From assembly GCF_019049105.1 (NCBI RefSeq), contig NZ_JAHQZR010000013.1, positions 108,786 to 172,785 on the forward strand: a stretch of DNA of 64,000 bases, in the 5' to 3' direction. A program made the translations under genes and the position numbers. Shown in pieces: positions 34,691-43,238 of the stretch. Source of the DNA: Leucobacter chinensis. Lineage in GTDB: Bacteria > Actinomycetota > Actinomycetes > Actinomycetales > Microbacteriaceae. The stretch's first letter is position 1, and each line of letters begins with the position of its first letter. The notes beneath the pieces were generated by a model. It saw nothing but the letters and a program-made list of their open reading frames with translations. It was not told the DNA's origin and searched no databases.

Positions 34691-35817
34691 GCATAGAACG
34701 AGTGAGGCTTTTCGCGTTAGAACTGCCCCTCATACACAGCTTTGAAACAAGCTCACACCGAAAGTCAGGTATCGAGCACGTGCTGGTCGAATTCACCGAC
34801 AGTGATGGATGCACGGGGTGGGGTGAAATCGCTTCACCGAGTGACCCCTTTTACTGCTCTGAAACGGTAGACACTGCCTGGCTCATTGCAGAGCGTTACC
34901 TTGCGCCGTCGGTTCTGGGGCTGGAATGGCAGACGCCAGAGGAGTGCGAAGAGGCCTGGGCGAAGGTGCGTGGTCACGAGTTCGCTAAGGCCGGGTTCTC
35001 GGGTGCGGCGTGGGACCTCGCGACGAAACGCGATGGTGTGTCACTCTCGAAGAAGCTCGGTGGCACTCGAGCCGAGGTCGTGTCAGGTGTTTCGCTTGGC
35101 ATCGAGAAAACGACCGATGCTTTGCTTAAACAGGTCGCGCTTCACCGTGACGCAGGGTATTCACGGGTGAAGCTCAAGATCGCTCCGGGGTGGGACATTG
35201 AGCCGGTCGCCGCGGTTCGCGAAGCGTTTGCCGACCTCGACTTGCACGTAGACGCTAACGGGGCATACGGGACTGACGATGCTGCGTTTGCGACGCTACG
35301 CGGGCTCGATAGATTTGGCCTCACCATGATTGAACAACCGTTTGCTTCGCGAGACTTTATCGCGCACGCGGCTCTGCAGCAACAGATTGATACGCCCGTG
35401 TGCCTCGATGAGTCAGTAGTCACGGTCGAAGATCTTGAAACGATGATTCGCCTCGACGCGGGCCGGGTTTTGAACATTAAGGTCTCTCGCATGGGCGGGG
35501 TGCTGCAGGCAAAGCGCGCGCATGACCTGGCGCAGAACGCGGGCATTCCCGTCTGGTGTGGCGGCATGCATGAGTTCGGCATTGGCCGTGCAACAAACAT
35601 TGCCGTCTCGTCATTGCCGGGCTTCCTGCTGCCCTCTGACGTTTCGGGGTCAGATAAATACTACGAGCGAGATATTATCTCGCCGCCAATACGTGCCGAG
35701 CAGGGGCTCGTGCAGGTGCAAACCGGGCCTGGTATCGGTCACGAAGTTGATATCGAGTGGATCACGGCTCATGCGAGCCGTACGACAGAAATGGTTCTCG
35801 AAGAGGGAGTAGCGTGA
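34687..35817 (+). CDS. N-succinylamino acid racemase / o-succinylbenzoate synthase family (enolase superfamily)
   Basis: 376 residues of the NSAR/OSBS subgroup. Catalytic Lys162 and Lys164 (RVKLKI) and Lys265 (NIKVSRMGG) and metal ligands Asp189 (DANGAY), Glu216 (IEQPF) and Asp241 (DES) are all present. The C-terminus WCGGMHEFGIGRATNIAVSS and SDVSGSDKYYERDI match Amycolatopsis-type NSAR closely, except that the residue before the Glu is His rather than Ile/Leu. No menaquinone genes are nearby, so racemisation of N-succinyl (or other N-acyl) amino acids is more likely than a menC role. ATGA overlap with the SIS gene. Confidence 0.85.
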   Translation: MSIERVRLFALELPLIHSFETSSHRKSGIEHVLVEFTDSDGCTGWGEIASPSDPFYCSETVDTAWLIAERYLAPSVLGLEWQTPEECEEAWAKVRGHEFAKAGFSGAAWDLATKRDGVSLSKKLGGTRAEVVSGVSLGIEKTTDALLKQVALHRDAGYSRVKLKIAPGWDIEPVAAVREAFADLDLHVDANGAYGTDDAAFATLRGLDRFGLTMIEQPFASRDFIAHAALQQQIDTPVCLDESVVTVEDLETMIRLDAGRVLNIKVSRMGGVLQAKRAHDLAQNAGIPVWCGGMHEFGIGRATNIAVSSLPGFLLPSDVSGSDKYYERDIISPPIRAEQGLVQVQTGPGIGHEVDIEWITAHASRTTEMVLEEGVA

Positions 35818-36899
35818 AACAGTATCCGGTTATCGATGGGCATAACGATCTTGCGTGGGCAGCCCGTGAGGCGCGCGGCTACAGCGTCGAGGGGCTTGAC
35901 ACTGGCGTGCCTGAATTCCATACCGACCTGCCAAGACTGCGTGAGGGCGGAGTCGCGGGGCAGTTTTGGTCAGTGTGGGTCGACCCTGTGCTCGAGGGGC
36001 CTGAGCAAGTCGTTGCCACGCTTGAGCAGATTGATTTCGTGCAGCGCTTCGTTGAACGCTATTCGAACGCCCTCGCGATCGCGCAAACTGCGAGTGAGGC
36101 CCGGGCGGCGATGAACGATGGCAAGATAGCCTCGTTCATCGGTGTTGAAGGCGGTGCCCAGTTTGGCGGTTCGCTCGCCTCACTGAGGCAGTTCGTGAGG
36201 CTCGGGGCGCGGTACATGACGCTCACCTGGTCACGCACGATTGATTGGGCAGACTCGGCGACCGATGCTGCGGTGCACGGCGGTTTGACTGAATATGGGC
36301 GTGCGGTCGTTCGCGAGATGAACCGTATTGGCATGCTCGTTGACCTCGCTCATGTTGCTCCCAGCACGATGCGAGATGCCCTTGAAGTGAGTCAGCGGCC
36401 CGTCATGGTGAGCCACTCTGGCGCTTATGCGATGTGCCAACACGACCGCAACGTTCCCGACGATGTGCTTCGCACGATTGGTGAGCGAGACGGTGTCGTG
36501 ATGGTGGCTTTTGTGCCCTCCTTTCTCTCAGAAGAGCGACGTGCGTGGGTCGTCGATGGTATGCACGGCGAGGCGCCACCAGTGGGGGTTGGCCACGTAG
36601 CTGACCACCTTGACCACATGCGTGAGGTCGCCGGCGTGCACGCCGTTGGCATCGGAGCAGACTATGACGGCACCGACGCAATGCCAGAAGGCCTTGACAG
36701 CGTGGCCGGCTATCCGGCCCTGTTTGAAGAGCTTGAACGCCGAGGCTGGTCTGAGCGGGAGCTCATGCAGCTTGGCCGAGATAACGTGCTGCGGGTTGTT
36801 GAAGCTTCTGACCCCGACTACGTGGCGTTTCGTGAAGGTCGTGCGCCTCAACCTGAAACGGTTGCACTCACACCAGCGGTATCACCGAGCGCCGCATAA
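35814..36899 (+). CDS. membrane dipeptidase (M19, renal dipeptidase family)
   Basis: 361 residues, normal for bacterial M19 enzymes. His10 and Asp12 in DGHNDLAW are zinc ligands; GVEGGAQF supplies the bridging Glu, and DLAHVAPSTM and VSHSGAY the further His residues. M19 enzymes hydrolyse L-X/D-X dipeptides and tolerate D-residues at the C-terminal position. No signal peptide or anchor is present despite the family name, so it should act in the cytosol. GTG start at 35814 overlaps the NSAR stop (GTGA) after GAGGGAG. It would release free D-amino acids for the NSAR module. Confidence 0.9.
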   Translation: MKQYPVIDGHNDLAWAAREARGYSVEGLDTGVPEFHTDLPRLREGGVAGQFWSVWVDPVLEGPEQVVATLEQIDFVQRFVERYSNALAIAQTASEARAAMNDGKIASFIGVEGGAQFGGSLASLRQFVRLGARYMTLTWSRTIDWADSATDAAVHGGLTEYGRAVVREMNRIGMLVDLAHVAPSTMRDALEVSQRPVMVSHSGAYAMCQHDRNVPDDVLRTIGERDGVVMVAFVPSFLSEERRAWVVDGMHGEAPPVGVGHVADHLDHMREVAGVHAVGIGADYDGTDAMPEGLDSVAGYPALFEELERRGWSERELMQLGRDNVLRVVEASDPDYVAFREGRAPQPETVALTPAVSPSAA

Positions 36900-36936
36900 C
36901 CCCTGACGACCGACCAGTAAGAAAGAACGATACGCA

Positions 36937-37671
36937 GTGACCAATACCCCAAGAGTTCTCGTCGTTATTAACTCACCCAGCTCTGGGCCTCGAAGGCTGA
37001 CCGGGTGGCTCGAAGCAATGGGCATTGTACTTGTCGAACACCATGGTGCCGACGGACTGCCAGAAACCCTTGCGGGGTTTCACGGTGTGGTGTTGCTTGG
37101 CGGGGGGCTCATGCCCAATGACTACGAGAAGGCGCCGTGGTTGCATACTGAGCGCGCTCTCACCCGTGAAGCGATTGATGACGATGTACCGACCCTGGGC
37201 ATTTGCCTCGGTGCTCAAATTATTGCCGATGTTGCCGGTGGCGAAGTGCGTGCGAGCTACGGCCCGAAGGAGCGCGGTAGTACCCCGATTCATGCGACAG
37301 AGCTTGGCGCAGCCGATGCCGTGATTGCGGCGATTGGCGAGACATCGCCCATGATCGAAAACCACGAAGACATGATCACGGTTTTGCCAGAGGGGGCGCG
37401 ATTGCTTGCCTCAAGCGATGCGGTCGAAAACCAGGCCTTCGTGATTGGGCAACACGTTCGCGGCGTACAGTTTCACCCCGAAGCTTCTGCCGAGAGCCTG
37501 CGGCTATGGAACGAAGCAGCGCTTACCGAACAGGGGTACGACGTGCAGGCGATGCTTGACGCCGCTGATGCCCACCATGAGGCGAACACGGCTGCGAGTA
37601 AGCGGCTCATCGAGGCGTTTGGCCGCGAGGTACTCGCCCGGGCTGAGGCTCACGCAGAGGGAGCGCAATAG
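36937..37671 (+). CDS. class I glutamine amidotransferase-like protein
   Basis: 244 residues of the triad GATase fold: Cys90 in GICLGAQ, His180 and Glu182 in VQFHPEAS. No synthetase domain or partner is adjacent, so it may act as a gamma-glutamyl hydrolase/amidase (the C26-like use of the fold) rather than as an ammonia-supplying subunit. That is inference from the peptidase-rich context. The C-terminal helix after residue 200 is Ala/Glu-rich. GTG start. The stop TAG overlaps the GTG of the following hydrolase by one base. Confidence 0.83.
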   Translation: MTNTPRVLVVINSPSSGPRRLTGWLEAMGIVLVEHHGADGLPETLAGFHGVVLLGGGLMPNDYEKAPWLHTERALTREAIDDDVPTLGICLGAQIIADVAGGEVRASYGPKERGSTPIHATELGAADAVIAAIGETSPMIENHEDMITVLPEGARLLASSDAVENQAFVIGQHVRGVQFHPEASAESLRLWNEAALTEQGYDVQAMLDAADAHHEANTAASKRLIEAFGREVLARAEAHAEGAQ

Positions 37672-39125
37672 TGTCATTCGAATCGCTCGAGACCGTACTC
37701 GACACCGCGCAAGAACGGTTTGATCCCGCGACTGCACCGGCCATGGTCACAGCGGTGTTCACCCGCGATGGCGTGGTGCGGTACCGTGCGACAGGCGCCC
37801 CCGCGGGGCCGGGTACGGTGACCGAACGGGCTACCGTATTTCGCATCGCATCAATGACCAAGAGCTTTCTGGCGGCCACGGCCCTTCTCTTGCGCGATGA
37901 GGGGCTGCTCGACTTTGCGGCCCCGATTACCCAGTATGTGCCTGGCTTGCGGTTTATGTATGGCGGTGACGAGCAGCGGGTAACCATCGCGCAGTTGCTC
38001 TCGAACCAGTCGGGGCTTGCCGAAGACAACGCTTGGGGTGATCGACGCCTCGGCGATCGACGTGAGTCGATTCAGGCGCTCGCTGAAGAAGGGCTCCGCT
38101 TGACCGCCGAGCCGGGCGAGCTGTATCAGTACTCGAATCTTGGCATGTCTTTTGTGGGGCGCGCGATCGAAGCGGTCACGGGTTCTTCGGTTGAAACGGT
38201 GATTCGGGAACGGCTGATCGATCCGCTCGGTCTTTCACGCACCCGCTTTAGCGCCGATGAATACCCGGCTGACGTGCCTCTTGCGTGGGGGTTTCGCACC
38301 TTTGACGAATCAAAGACGCTGAGCGAAGAACCCTACGTCGGTAATGGTGCACTCGCCTGCATCGGCGGGCTTTTTAGCACGGTTGACGACATCGCGTCGT
38401 GGGTTGCTTTTCTTTCTTCGGCCTACACCGACGCTCCGATTCGCCCAGACCTCATGGCTCCCGCCACGAGGCGCGAGATGCAGCGCATTCATACCGCTGC
38501 GGCACCGGGCGGCAACCAGGAGAGTCGGGAGCTTGACGCCTTCGGTTACGGGTACGGGCTTGACGTCGAGCACGACAGAGCTTTTGGGCGCATCGTGCAG
38601 CATTCTGGCGGGCTTCCAGGTTTCTCGTCGCACATGCGTTGGCACAGCGCGAGTGGCATTGGGGTTGTGGCTTTTGGCAACTGTGACATGTTTCGAGCGG
38701 AGGTGTTTGCGGCGCAACTACACAGCGATGTGCTCGCTGCTGAGAACATCGTTTCACCATCGTCTCAGAGCCCACGCTCGGCCGAGTCCTGGCCCGAGAC
38801 GCTTGTTGCAGCGCAGCGTCTCGATGAAGCCCTGCGTTCGGGTACTCCTCTTGAAACGCTTGATGGGGTGTTTGCGGTGAACGCGATGCAAGATGTTCCG
38901 CCAGCCGTGCGCCAGCGACGCCTCGATCAGGCTCTCGAAGAGACCGGGCCCGTGAAGTCAGCGCAGGCGCCGCTTGAGCAGCGCATCGTTGCCCAGGTTG
39001 GCCCAGCCGAGCTGCGGTGGCGCATCGAGTGCGAGCGTGGCGCACTGCTGTGCGATGCGCGGCTCGTCGGGCTCAGTACGCCGCTCGTGCAAACCTTGAT
39101 CGTGGCGGCCGCCGATCAACACTGA
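37671..39125 (+). CDS. serine hydrolase, class C beta-lactamase-like (S12)
   Basis: 484 residues of the AmpC/D-aminopeptidase/esterase family. Ser61-Met-Thr-Lys64, Tyr154-Ser-Asn156 (QYSNLGMSF) and His311-Ser-Gly (VQHSGGLPGF) are the three active-site elements. There is no signal peptide, unlike secreted penicillin-binding relatives, so a cytosolic D-aminopeptidase, amidase or esterase is likely. The C-terminal 120 residues (after residue 360) are an extra helical domain of unknown role. It ends the five-gene plus-strand operon, 7 bp from the convergent siderophore-interacting protein gene. Confidence 0.85.
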   Translation: MSFESLETVLDTAQERFDPATAPAMVTAVFTRDGVVRYRATGAPAGPGTVTERATVFRIASMTKSFLAATALLLRDEGLLDFAAPITQYVPGLRFMYGGDEQRVTIAQLLSNQSGLAEDNAWGDRRLGDRRESIQALAEEGLRLTAEPGELYQYSNLGMSFVGRAIEAVTGSSVETVIRERLIDPLGLSRTRFSADEYPADVPLAWGFRTFDESKTLSEEPYVGNGALACIGGLFSTVDDIASWVAFLSSAYTDAPIRPDLMAPATRREMQRIHTAAAPGGNQESRELDAFGYGYGLDVEHDRAFGRIVQHSGGLPGFSSHMRWHSASGIGVVAFGNCDMFRAEVFAAQLHSDVLAAENIVSPSSQSPRSAESWPETLVAAQRLDEALRSGTPLETLDGVFAVNAMQDVPPAVRQRRLDQALEETGPVKSAQAPLEQRIVAQVGPAELRWRIECERGALLCDARLVGLSTPLVQTLIVAAADQH

Positions 39126-39132
39126 GCGGATC

Positions 39133-40092
39133 TTAGCCGGTGCGCTCGGCCTGCCCCAAACGCCAGTAGCCCATGAAGGCAACCCTACTGCGGTCGATTT
39201 TGTGGTGGGTGACGAGCGTGCGCCGCAGTTGTTTGATGACCGCTGACTCGCCGGCGATCCACGCGTAAAAACCGCCGTCGTGTTGGGCTTCAGGCGAGTC
39301 CCACAGTGTCTCGGTGTTGACGTCGATGTCGGCGAGTTGCTGAGTGTTTGCAGTTGCCGCATTGGCGACGGTAGCGGGATTCTCTGCGATCCAAGTATCG
39401 AGTGCCGGCCCGAGGAGCGCTCCAATGGGAGCCCCCTCGCGGGCAAGATACTGAACCCTGACGTTGCTTCCGGTATCGAGTGGTAACGCGTCATCGCTTG
39501 AGGGCACCTCAATCAATGCTGTTGCGTTGTGGTGCGCTGGGATCGTTTCGAGAATGCTCGCGATTGCGGGAGCTGCAGTTTCGTCACCGAGCAAGAGCAG
39601 CGTGGTGGCGTTACCGGGGCGCCAATCAATGCCCTGGCGCGAGTCGGGGCTGCGCACGTCGGGGCCAACAATGATGAGTTCTTCGCCGGCTTGAACGGTG
39701 CTGAGCCACTGCGCCCCGGGACCCACGGGAACGCCAGCTTCGGTGTGAACAACGAAATCGACATGGAGCGTGCGAGTAACAGGGTCGAAAGCACGCACGG
39801 TATAGGTTCTGAGCGGGCTGCGCCTCGTCTCATCGAGGCCCCTCCAGCGTTCGTACCAGGTGCCCGAAGCGAGCACGGTCTCGTCGTCGACTCCCAATTC
39901 TGAGAAGCTCTGCTCATCTCGCGGGAAGACAAACTTGATGCGTTGGTCGAGCGCGTGAGGGGCGAAGTGCTCGAAGTCGACACCCGAGAACGAGACGCGA
40001 ACGAAGTGCGTGCTGAGCTGCGTGATGGATTGGACCTGCGCACGGTATGGGCGGTACGAGGGCCGTGAAGCCGGTGCTGAAGAGGGAGACAA
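39133..40092 (-). CDS. siderophore-interacting protein (ferric-siderophore reductase, ViuB/YqjH-like)
   Basis: 319 residues of the FAD-dependent SIP family, which reduces ferric siderophores in the cytosol to release iron. The FAD domain includes the block from SFSGVDFEHFAPHALDQRIKF and SPLRTYTVRAFD (R-x-Y-T/S). The C-terminal domain shows FYAWIAGESAVIKQLRR and YWRLGQAE, conserved in SIPs. The start is TTG at 40092; no ATG/GTG fits better. It is divergent from the fecBCDE-type importer, with the iron box in the shared 106-bp gap. Confidence 0.88.
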   Translation of the reverse strand: MSPSSAPASRPSYRPYRAQVQSITQLSTHFVRVSFSGVDFEHFAPHALDQRIKFVFPRDEQSFSELGVDDETVLASGTWYERWRGLDETRRSPLRTYTVRAFDPVTRTLHVDFVVHTEAGVPVGPGAQWLSTVQAGEELIIVGPDVRSPDSRQGIDWRPGNATTLLLLGDETAAPAIASILETIPAHHNATALIEVPSSDDALPLDTGSNVRVQYLAREGAPIGALLGPALDTWIAENPATVANAATANTQQLADIDVNTETLWDSPEAQHDGGFYAWIAGESAVIKQLRRTLVTHHKIDRSRVAFMGYWRLGQAERTG

Positions 40093-40132
40093 AGGGGCTC
40101 TTTCTTTAGTTTCAAATAAATTGAAAGTTCTT

Positions 40133-40151
40133 TTAGGTAATGCTAGCCTAA
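40133..40151. promoter_or_regulatory. DtxR/IdeR-type iron box
   Basis: TTAGGTAATGCTAGCCTAA at 40133-40151 matches the 19-bp DtxR/IdeR/DmdR consensus (TTAGGTTAGGCTAACCTAA) at 15-16 positions. It lies between the divergent SIP and siderophore-binding protein genes, so iron-loaded regulator should repress both. A second, A/T-rich palindrome TTTCAA-N5-TTGAAA (40110-40126) lies closer to the SIP gene. Confidence 0.85.
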
Positions 40152-40198
40152 CCGAGATGTGATGAATGGATCACCCCTTTTGAGAGGAAATGTCAGGT

Positions 40199-41215
40199 AT
40201 GACCAAGCACTCCCGGTTGCGTATCGTTGCCTGTTTGGCGCTCGTCGGAGGAGCCCTCGTCGGCTGTGCTCAGACCGATGGCGAAGAAACCACCGCTGAG
40301 ACCGAGTGGCAGCCCGTCACCATTGAGCATGCGCTGGGTGAAGCGGTGATCGAGTCGGAGCCCGAACGCATCGTGACGCTTGGCCAGGGCTCGGCTGAAA
40401 CCGCGATTGCGCTTGGAACGGTTCCCGTCGGCGTCGAAGAGTATCCGTGGGGAAGCGACGAGACCGGCTACCTGCCCTGGGTACATGAAGCGGTCACCGA
40501 GGCTGGCGCTGAACTGCCCGAGCAATTTACCGGTGCGACAGAGCTCGACATCGAGGCTATCGTTTCTCTTGAACCCGACCTGATTCTTGCTCCGTGGTCG
40601 GGGATCACCCAGGCGCAGTTCGATATCTTGAACGACATTGCCCCGACGGTCGCGTACGAAAAAGAGCCGTGGGTGATCACCTGGAAAGACCAGATCTCGG
40701 TGATCGGCGAAGCGATGGGCAAACCTGACGAAGCCAAAGGCCTCATCGCCGACATTGAACAACAGCTTGAGCAGGCCGCACGTGAGGATTACGCGGGGCT
40801 GACGTTCTCGTACATCTATAACGCCGGCCCCGGTACTCTCGGAGTATTTTTTGAAGACGAGCAACGGGTCGCCATGGTGAGGGCGCTTGGCCTTACGGTT
40901 GACCCGGTCGTGGCAGAGCTTCGCGAGTATGAGGTTGAAGGAACCGACTCGGCAGCTATTGGGCTTGAAAACGCCGAGAAGCTCGTCGACTCAGACCTTA
41001 TTTTTACCTTCTACTCTGACGAAGCCAACCGTGCCGAAATCGAGTCGCAGCCGCTCTACAAGGAAATTCCGGCCGTTGCACGCGGATCGGTCGTCGCTCC
41101 CACTGACCAGTCATTTGTGACCGGCTCATCGATCATTACGCCGCTTACGGTGCCGTGGACGCTTGAGCGCTTTGTGCCCCTCATTGATGAGGCCATCGAA
41201 AAAGTCGGTCGGTGA
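40199..41215 (+). CDS. iron-siderophore ABC transporter substrate-binding lipoprotein
   Basis: About 338 residues. The signal peptide ends in a lipobox, LVGC, with Cys23 as the lipidated residue. The rest is a FecB/FepB-type binding protein (PERIVTLGQGSAETAIALG and LEPDLILAPWSGITQAQFD). I chose the ATG at 40199, because GAGAGGAA sits 9 nt before it; the ATG at 40190 is too close to that site. It is controlled by the iron box upstream and followed by two permeases and an ATPase with overlapping codons. Confidence 0.9.
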   Translation: MTKHSRLRIVACLALVGGALVGCAQTDGEETTAETEWQPVTIEHALGEAVIESEPERIVTLGQGSAETAIALGTVPVGVEEYPWGSDETGYLPWVHEAVTEAGAELPEQFTGATELDIEAIVSLEPDLILAPWSGITQAQFDILNDIAPTVAYEKEPWVITWKDQISVIGEAMGKPDEAKGLIADIEQQLEQAAREDYAGLTFSYIYNAGPGTLGVFFEDEQRVAMVRALGLTVDPVVAELREYEVEGTDSAAIGLENAEKLVDSDLIFTFYSDEANRAEIESQPLYKEIPAVARGSVVAPTDQSFVTGSSIITPLTVPWTLERFVPLIDEAIEKVGR

Positions 41216-42204
41216 CGCGAGACTCAACCCTCGGTAAAGCTAGCATTGTCGCGCTGTGCTGCGTCGGGCTCGCGGGTGCAGTACTCGCGAGCCTGATGTT
41301 TGGCGGCCGCGCTGTATCGTTTGACGAATTGACCGCCGCGATGCGGGGCACTGGCGACTCGTACCTTGCCGCTATTGTTGACTCGCGGCTGCACAGGACC
41401 GTGTTGGGGGTGCTCTGCGGAGCGGCGCTCTCGGTCTCGGGCATGCTCATACAGGGCGTGACACAGAACCCATTGGGTGACCCGGGAATTCTCGGCATCA
41501 CCGTTGGCGCCTCTGCCGCCGTCGTGACGGTAGGCGCTATCACGGGAAGCGCTGGGGCCGCTGGCTCATTCCCGTGGGCATTCATGGGGGCGCTCATTGC
41601 CGTCGTGCTCGTGTTCGTGCTGAGCGGCCGAAGCAGATCGCACGTCGCCTTGTTACTCACCGGCGCCGTCGTCTCGGCAGTACTGACGGCATACATTCAA
41701 GCGGTCATTCTCAGAAACCCGGCGATCTTTGACTCATTTCGGTTCTGGGTCATCGGCTCTTTGAACGGCAGGGACCTGCAGGTCGCTTTCTCGATACTCC
41801 CGGCCGTCGCCGTCGGGCTCATCGTCGCTATGGTGCTGTCACAGCCGCTCAATACCCTGGCTCTTGGCGACGAGGTTGCGACCTCGCTTGGAACGCCGGT
41901 GGTGCTCATTCGGTATGTTGGTCTCGCCGTAGCCGCCCTTCTCGCGGCTGCGGCAACGGCTGCAGCTGGCCCGATCGCCTTTCTCGGCCTGATCGTGCCC
42001 CACCTCGGGCGCTCCGTTATCGGAGTCGACCATCGGTGGCTGTTGCCCGCCGTCACCATGCTAGGGGCGACCCTGCTCCTCGCGGCCGACACGCTGGGGC
42101 GCGTGATCGCACGACCAGACGAGGTGATGGTCGGCATCATGACGGCCCTCGTCGGGGCACCGATATTGATGCTCGCCGTGAGAAAAGGCTGGGCCACGCG
42201 GTGA
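41212..42204 (+). CDS. FecCD-family siderophore ABC transporter permease (first subunit)
   Basis: 330 residues, eight to ten membrane segments. The conserved SRLHRTVLGVLCGAALSVSG, GVTQNPLGDPGILGI and GPIAFLGLIVPHLGR blocks of BtuC/FecCD permeases are present. GTG start overlapping the stop of the binding-protein gene (GTGA). It forms a heterodimer with the next gene product. Confidence 0.92.
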   Translation: MTRDSTLGKASIVALCCVGLAGAVLASLMFGGRAVSFDELTAAMRGTGDSYLAAIVDSRLHRTVLGVLCGAALSVSGMLIQGVTQNPLGDPGILGITVGASAAVVTVGAITGSAGAAGSFPWAFMGALIAVVLVFVLSGRSRSHVALLLTGAVVSAVLTAYIQAVILRNPAIFDSFRFWVIGSLNGRDLQVAFSILPAVAVGLIVAMVLSQPLNTLALGDEVATSLGTPVVLIRYVGLAVAALLAAAATAAAGPIAFLGLIVPHLGRSVIGVDHRWLLPAVTMLGATLLLAADTLGRVIARPDEVMVGIMTALVGAPILMLAVRKGWATR

Positions 42205-43238
42205 GGCAGCATCATCATCTCTCGCGTGGTGATGGGCAGTACCGGCAGGCACATCGCTTACGGTCGCTGATTTTCGTCGGCGCCACCTGCCTCGCGCTCG
42301 TCGTCGTTTTCGTGTTGACCCTCATGCTGGGAGACCTCGGGCTCTCGTTCGCCGACCTTACGGCAATGGTTACTGGCGACCTCGAGCCCAAGACATCGTT
42401 CGTATTACAGCGTCTGAGGGGGCCACGAGTGCTTACCGCCCTGTGCGCGGGTGCCTTGCTCGGTCTCGCTGGGGCACTTTTTCAAACCATTACCAGGAAC
42501 CCGCTGGGCAGTCCCGATGTGATTGGCATTGGGGCTGGCGCCGGCGCTGGGGTCGCGTGCATGACGGTGATCGCGCCAACGCTCGCTCCCGGATTCGGCT
42601 CGGCGATCGGGGCGATGTGCGCTGCGGCCCTCGTGTATTTCGCTAGTGGGAAGGGCTTTCGTTCTGCCACACGGCTGGTCATCGTTGGTATTGGTGTGGC
42701 AGCACTGGCCAGCGCCGTGACACAGTACATCGTGATCGTGCACCTGCGCGATGCAGCACAACAGCTCGCGGCTTACCTTGTTGGTTCGCTGAACGCCGCG
42801 AACGCCCAGAGCGTCGCCGTGGCGGCCCTTGCGCTCCTGGTGCTCTTGCCGCTTGCGTTGTTCTACGGCAGAGACGTCACGATGCTCGCTATGGGCGATG
42901 AGGCAGCGGCGGGAATCGGGGTCGACCCAGAGCGCACCCGCGTCATTGCTGTGAGCATTTCGATTATGGCGACCGCAGTGGCCGTCGGTGTTGTCGGCCC
43001 CGTGGCATTCGTATCGTTGACCGCCCCTCAGATCGCGAGACGCATACTGAATACCGCTGATGTGAGCATTGGTGCTTCTGCTCTGACGGGGGCGCTGATT
43101 ATGAGTCTGGCTGACCTCGCGGCGCAGCGGGTACCGTTCTTCGCTGGGCTGCCGGTTGGCGTTCTCACGCTTGGCGTTGGCGGAGTGTATTTGGGGTACC
43201 TGCTTGTGCGTCAGCACCAGAAAGGAAGTTTCTTGTGA
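42201..43238 (+). CDS. FecCD-family siderophore ABC transporter permease (second subunit)
   Basis: 345 residues from the GTG at 42201, which overlaps the previous stop codon (GTGA). A longer in-frame reading back into the preceding gene is not credible. LRGPRVLTALCAGALLGLAG, ITRNPLGSPDVIGIGAGAGAG and GPVAFVSLTAPQIAR are the family blocks. The N-terminal 30 residues are His/Arg-rich and cytoplasmic (RQHHHLSRGDGQYRQAH), which is not usual and may be specific to this strain group. Confidence 0.9.
   Translation: MRQHHHLSRGDGQYRQAHRLRSLIFVGATCLALVVVFVLTLMLGDLGLSFADLTAMVTGDLEPKTSFVLQRLRGPRVLTALCAGALLGLAGALFQTITRNPLGSPDVIGIGAGAGAGVACMTVIAPTLAPGFGSAIGAMCAAALVYFASGKGFRSATRLVIVGIGVAALASAVTQYIVIVHLRDAAQQLAAYLVGSLNAANAQSVAVAALALLVLLPLALFYGRDVTMLAMGDEAAAGIGVDPERTRVIAVSISIMATAVAVGVVGPVAFVSLTAPQIARRILNTADVSIGASALTGALIMSLADLAAQRVPFFAGLPVGVLTLGVGGVYLGYLLVRQHQKGSFL

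Noticed and set aside
34687..35817. menC for menaquinone synthesis
   Set aside because: No other men genes are in the window, and the neighbours (GNAT, M20, M19) match the N-acylamino acid racemase context.
42036..42200. Longer N-terminus for the second FecCD permease
   Set aside because: The added codons lie inside the preceding permease gene, are Arg/His-rich and out of family; the GTG at 42201 gives the usual overlap.
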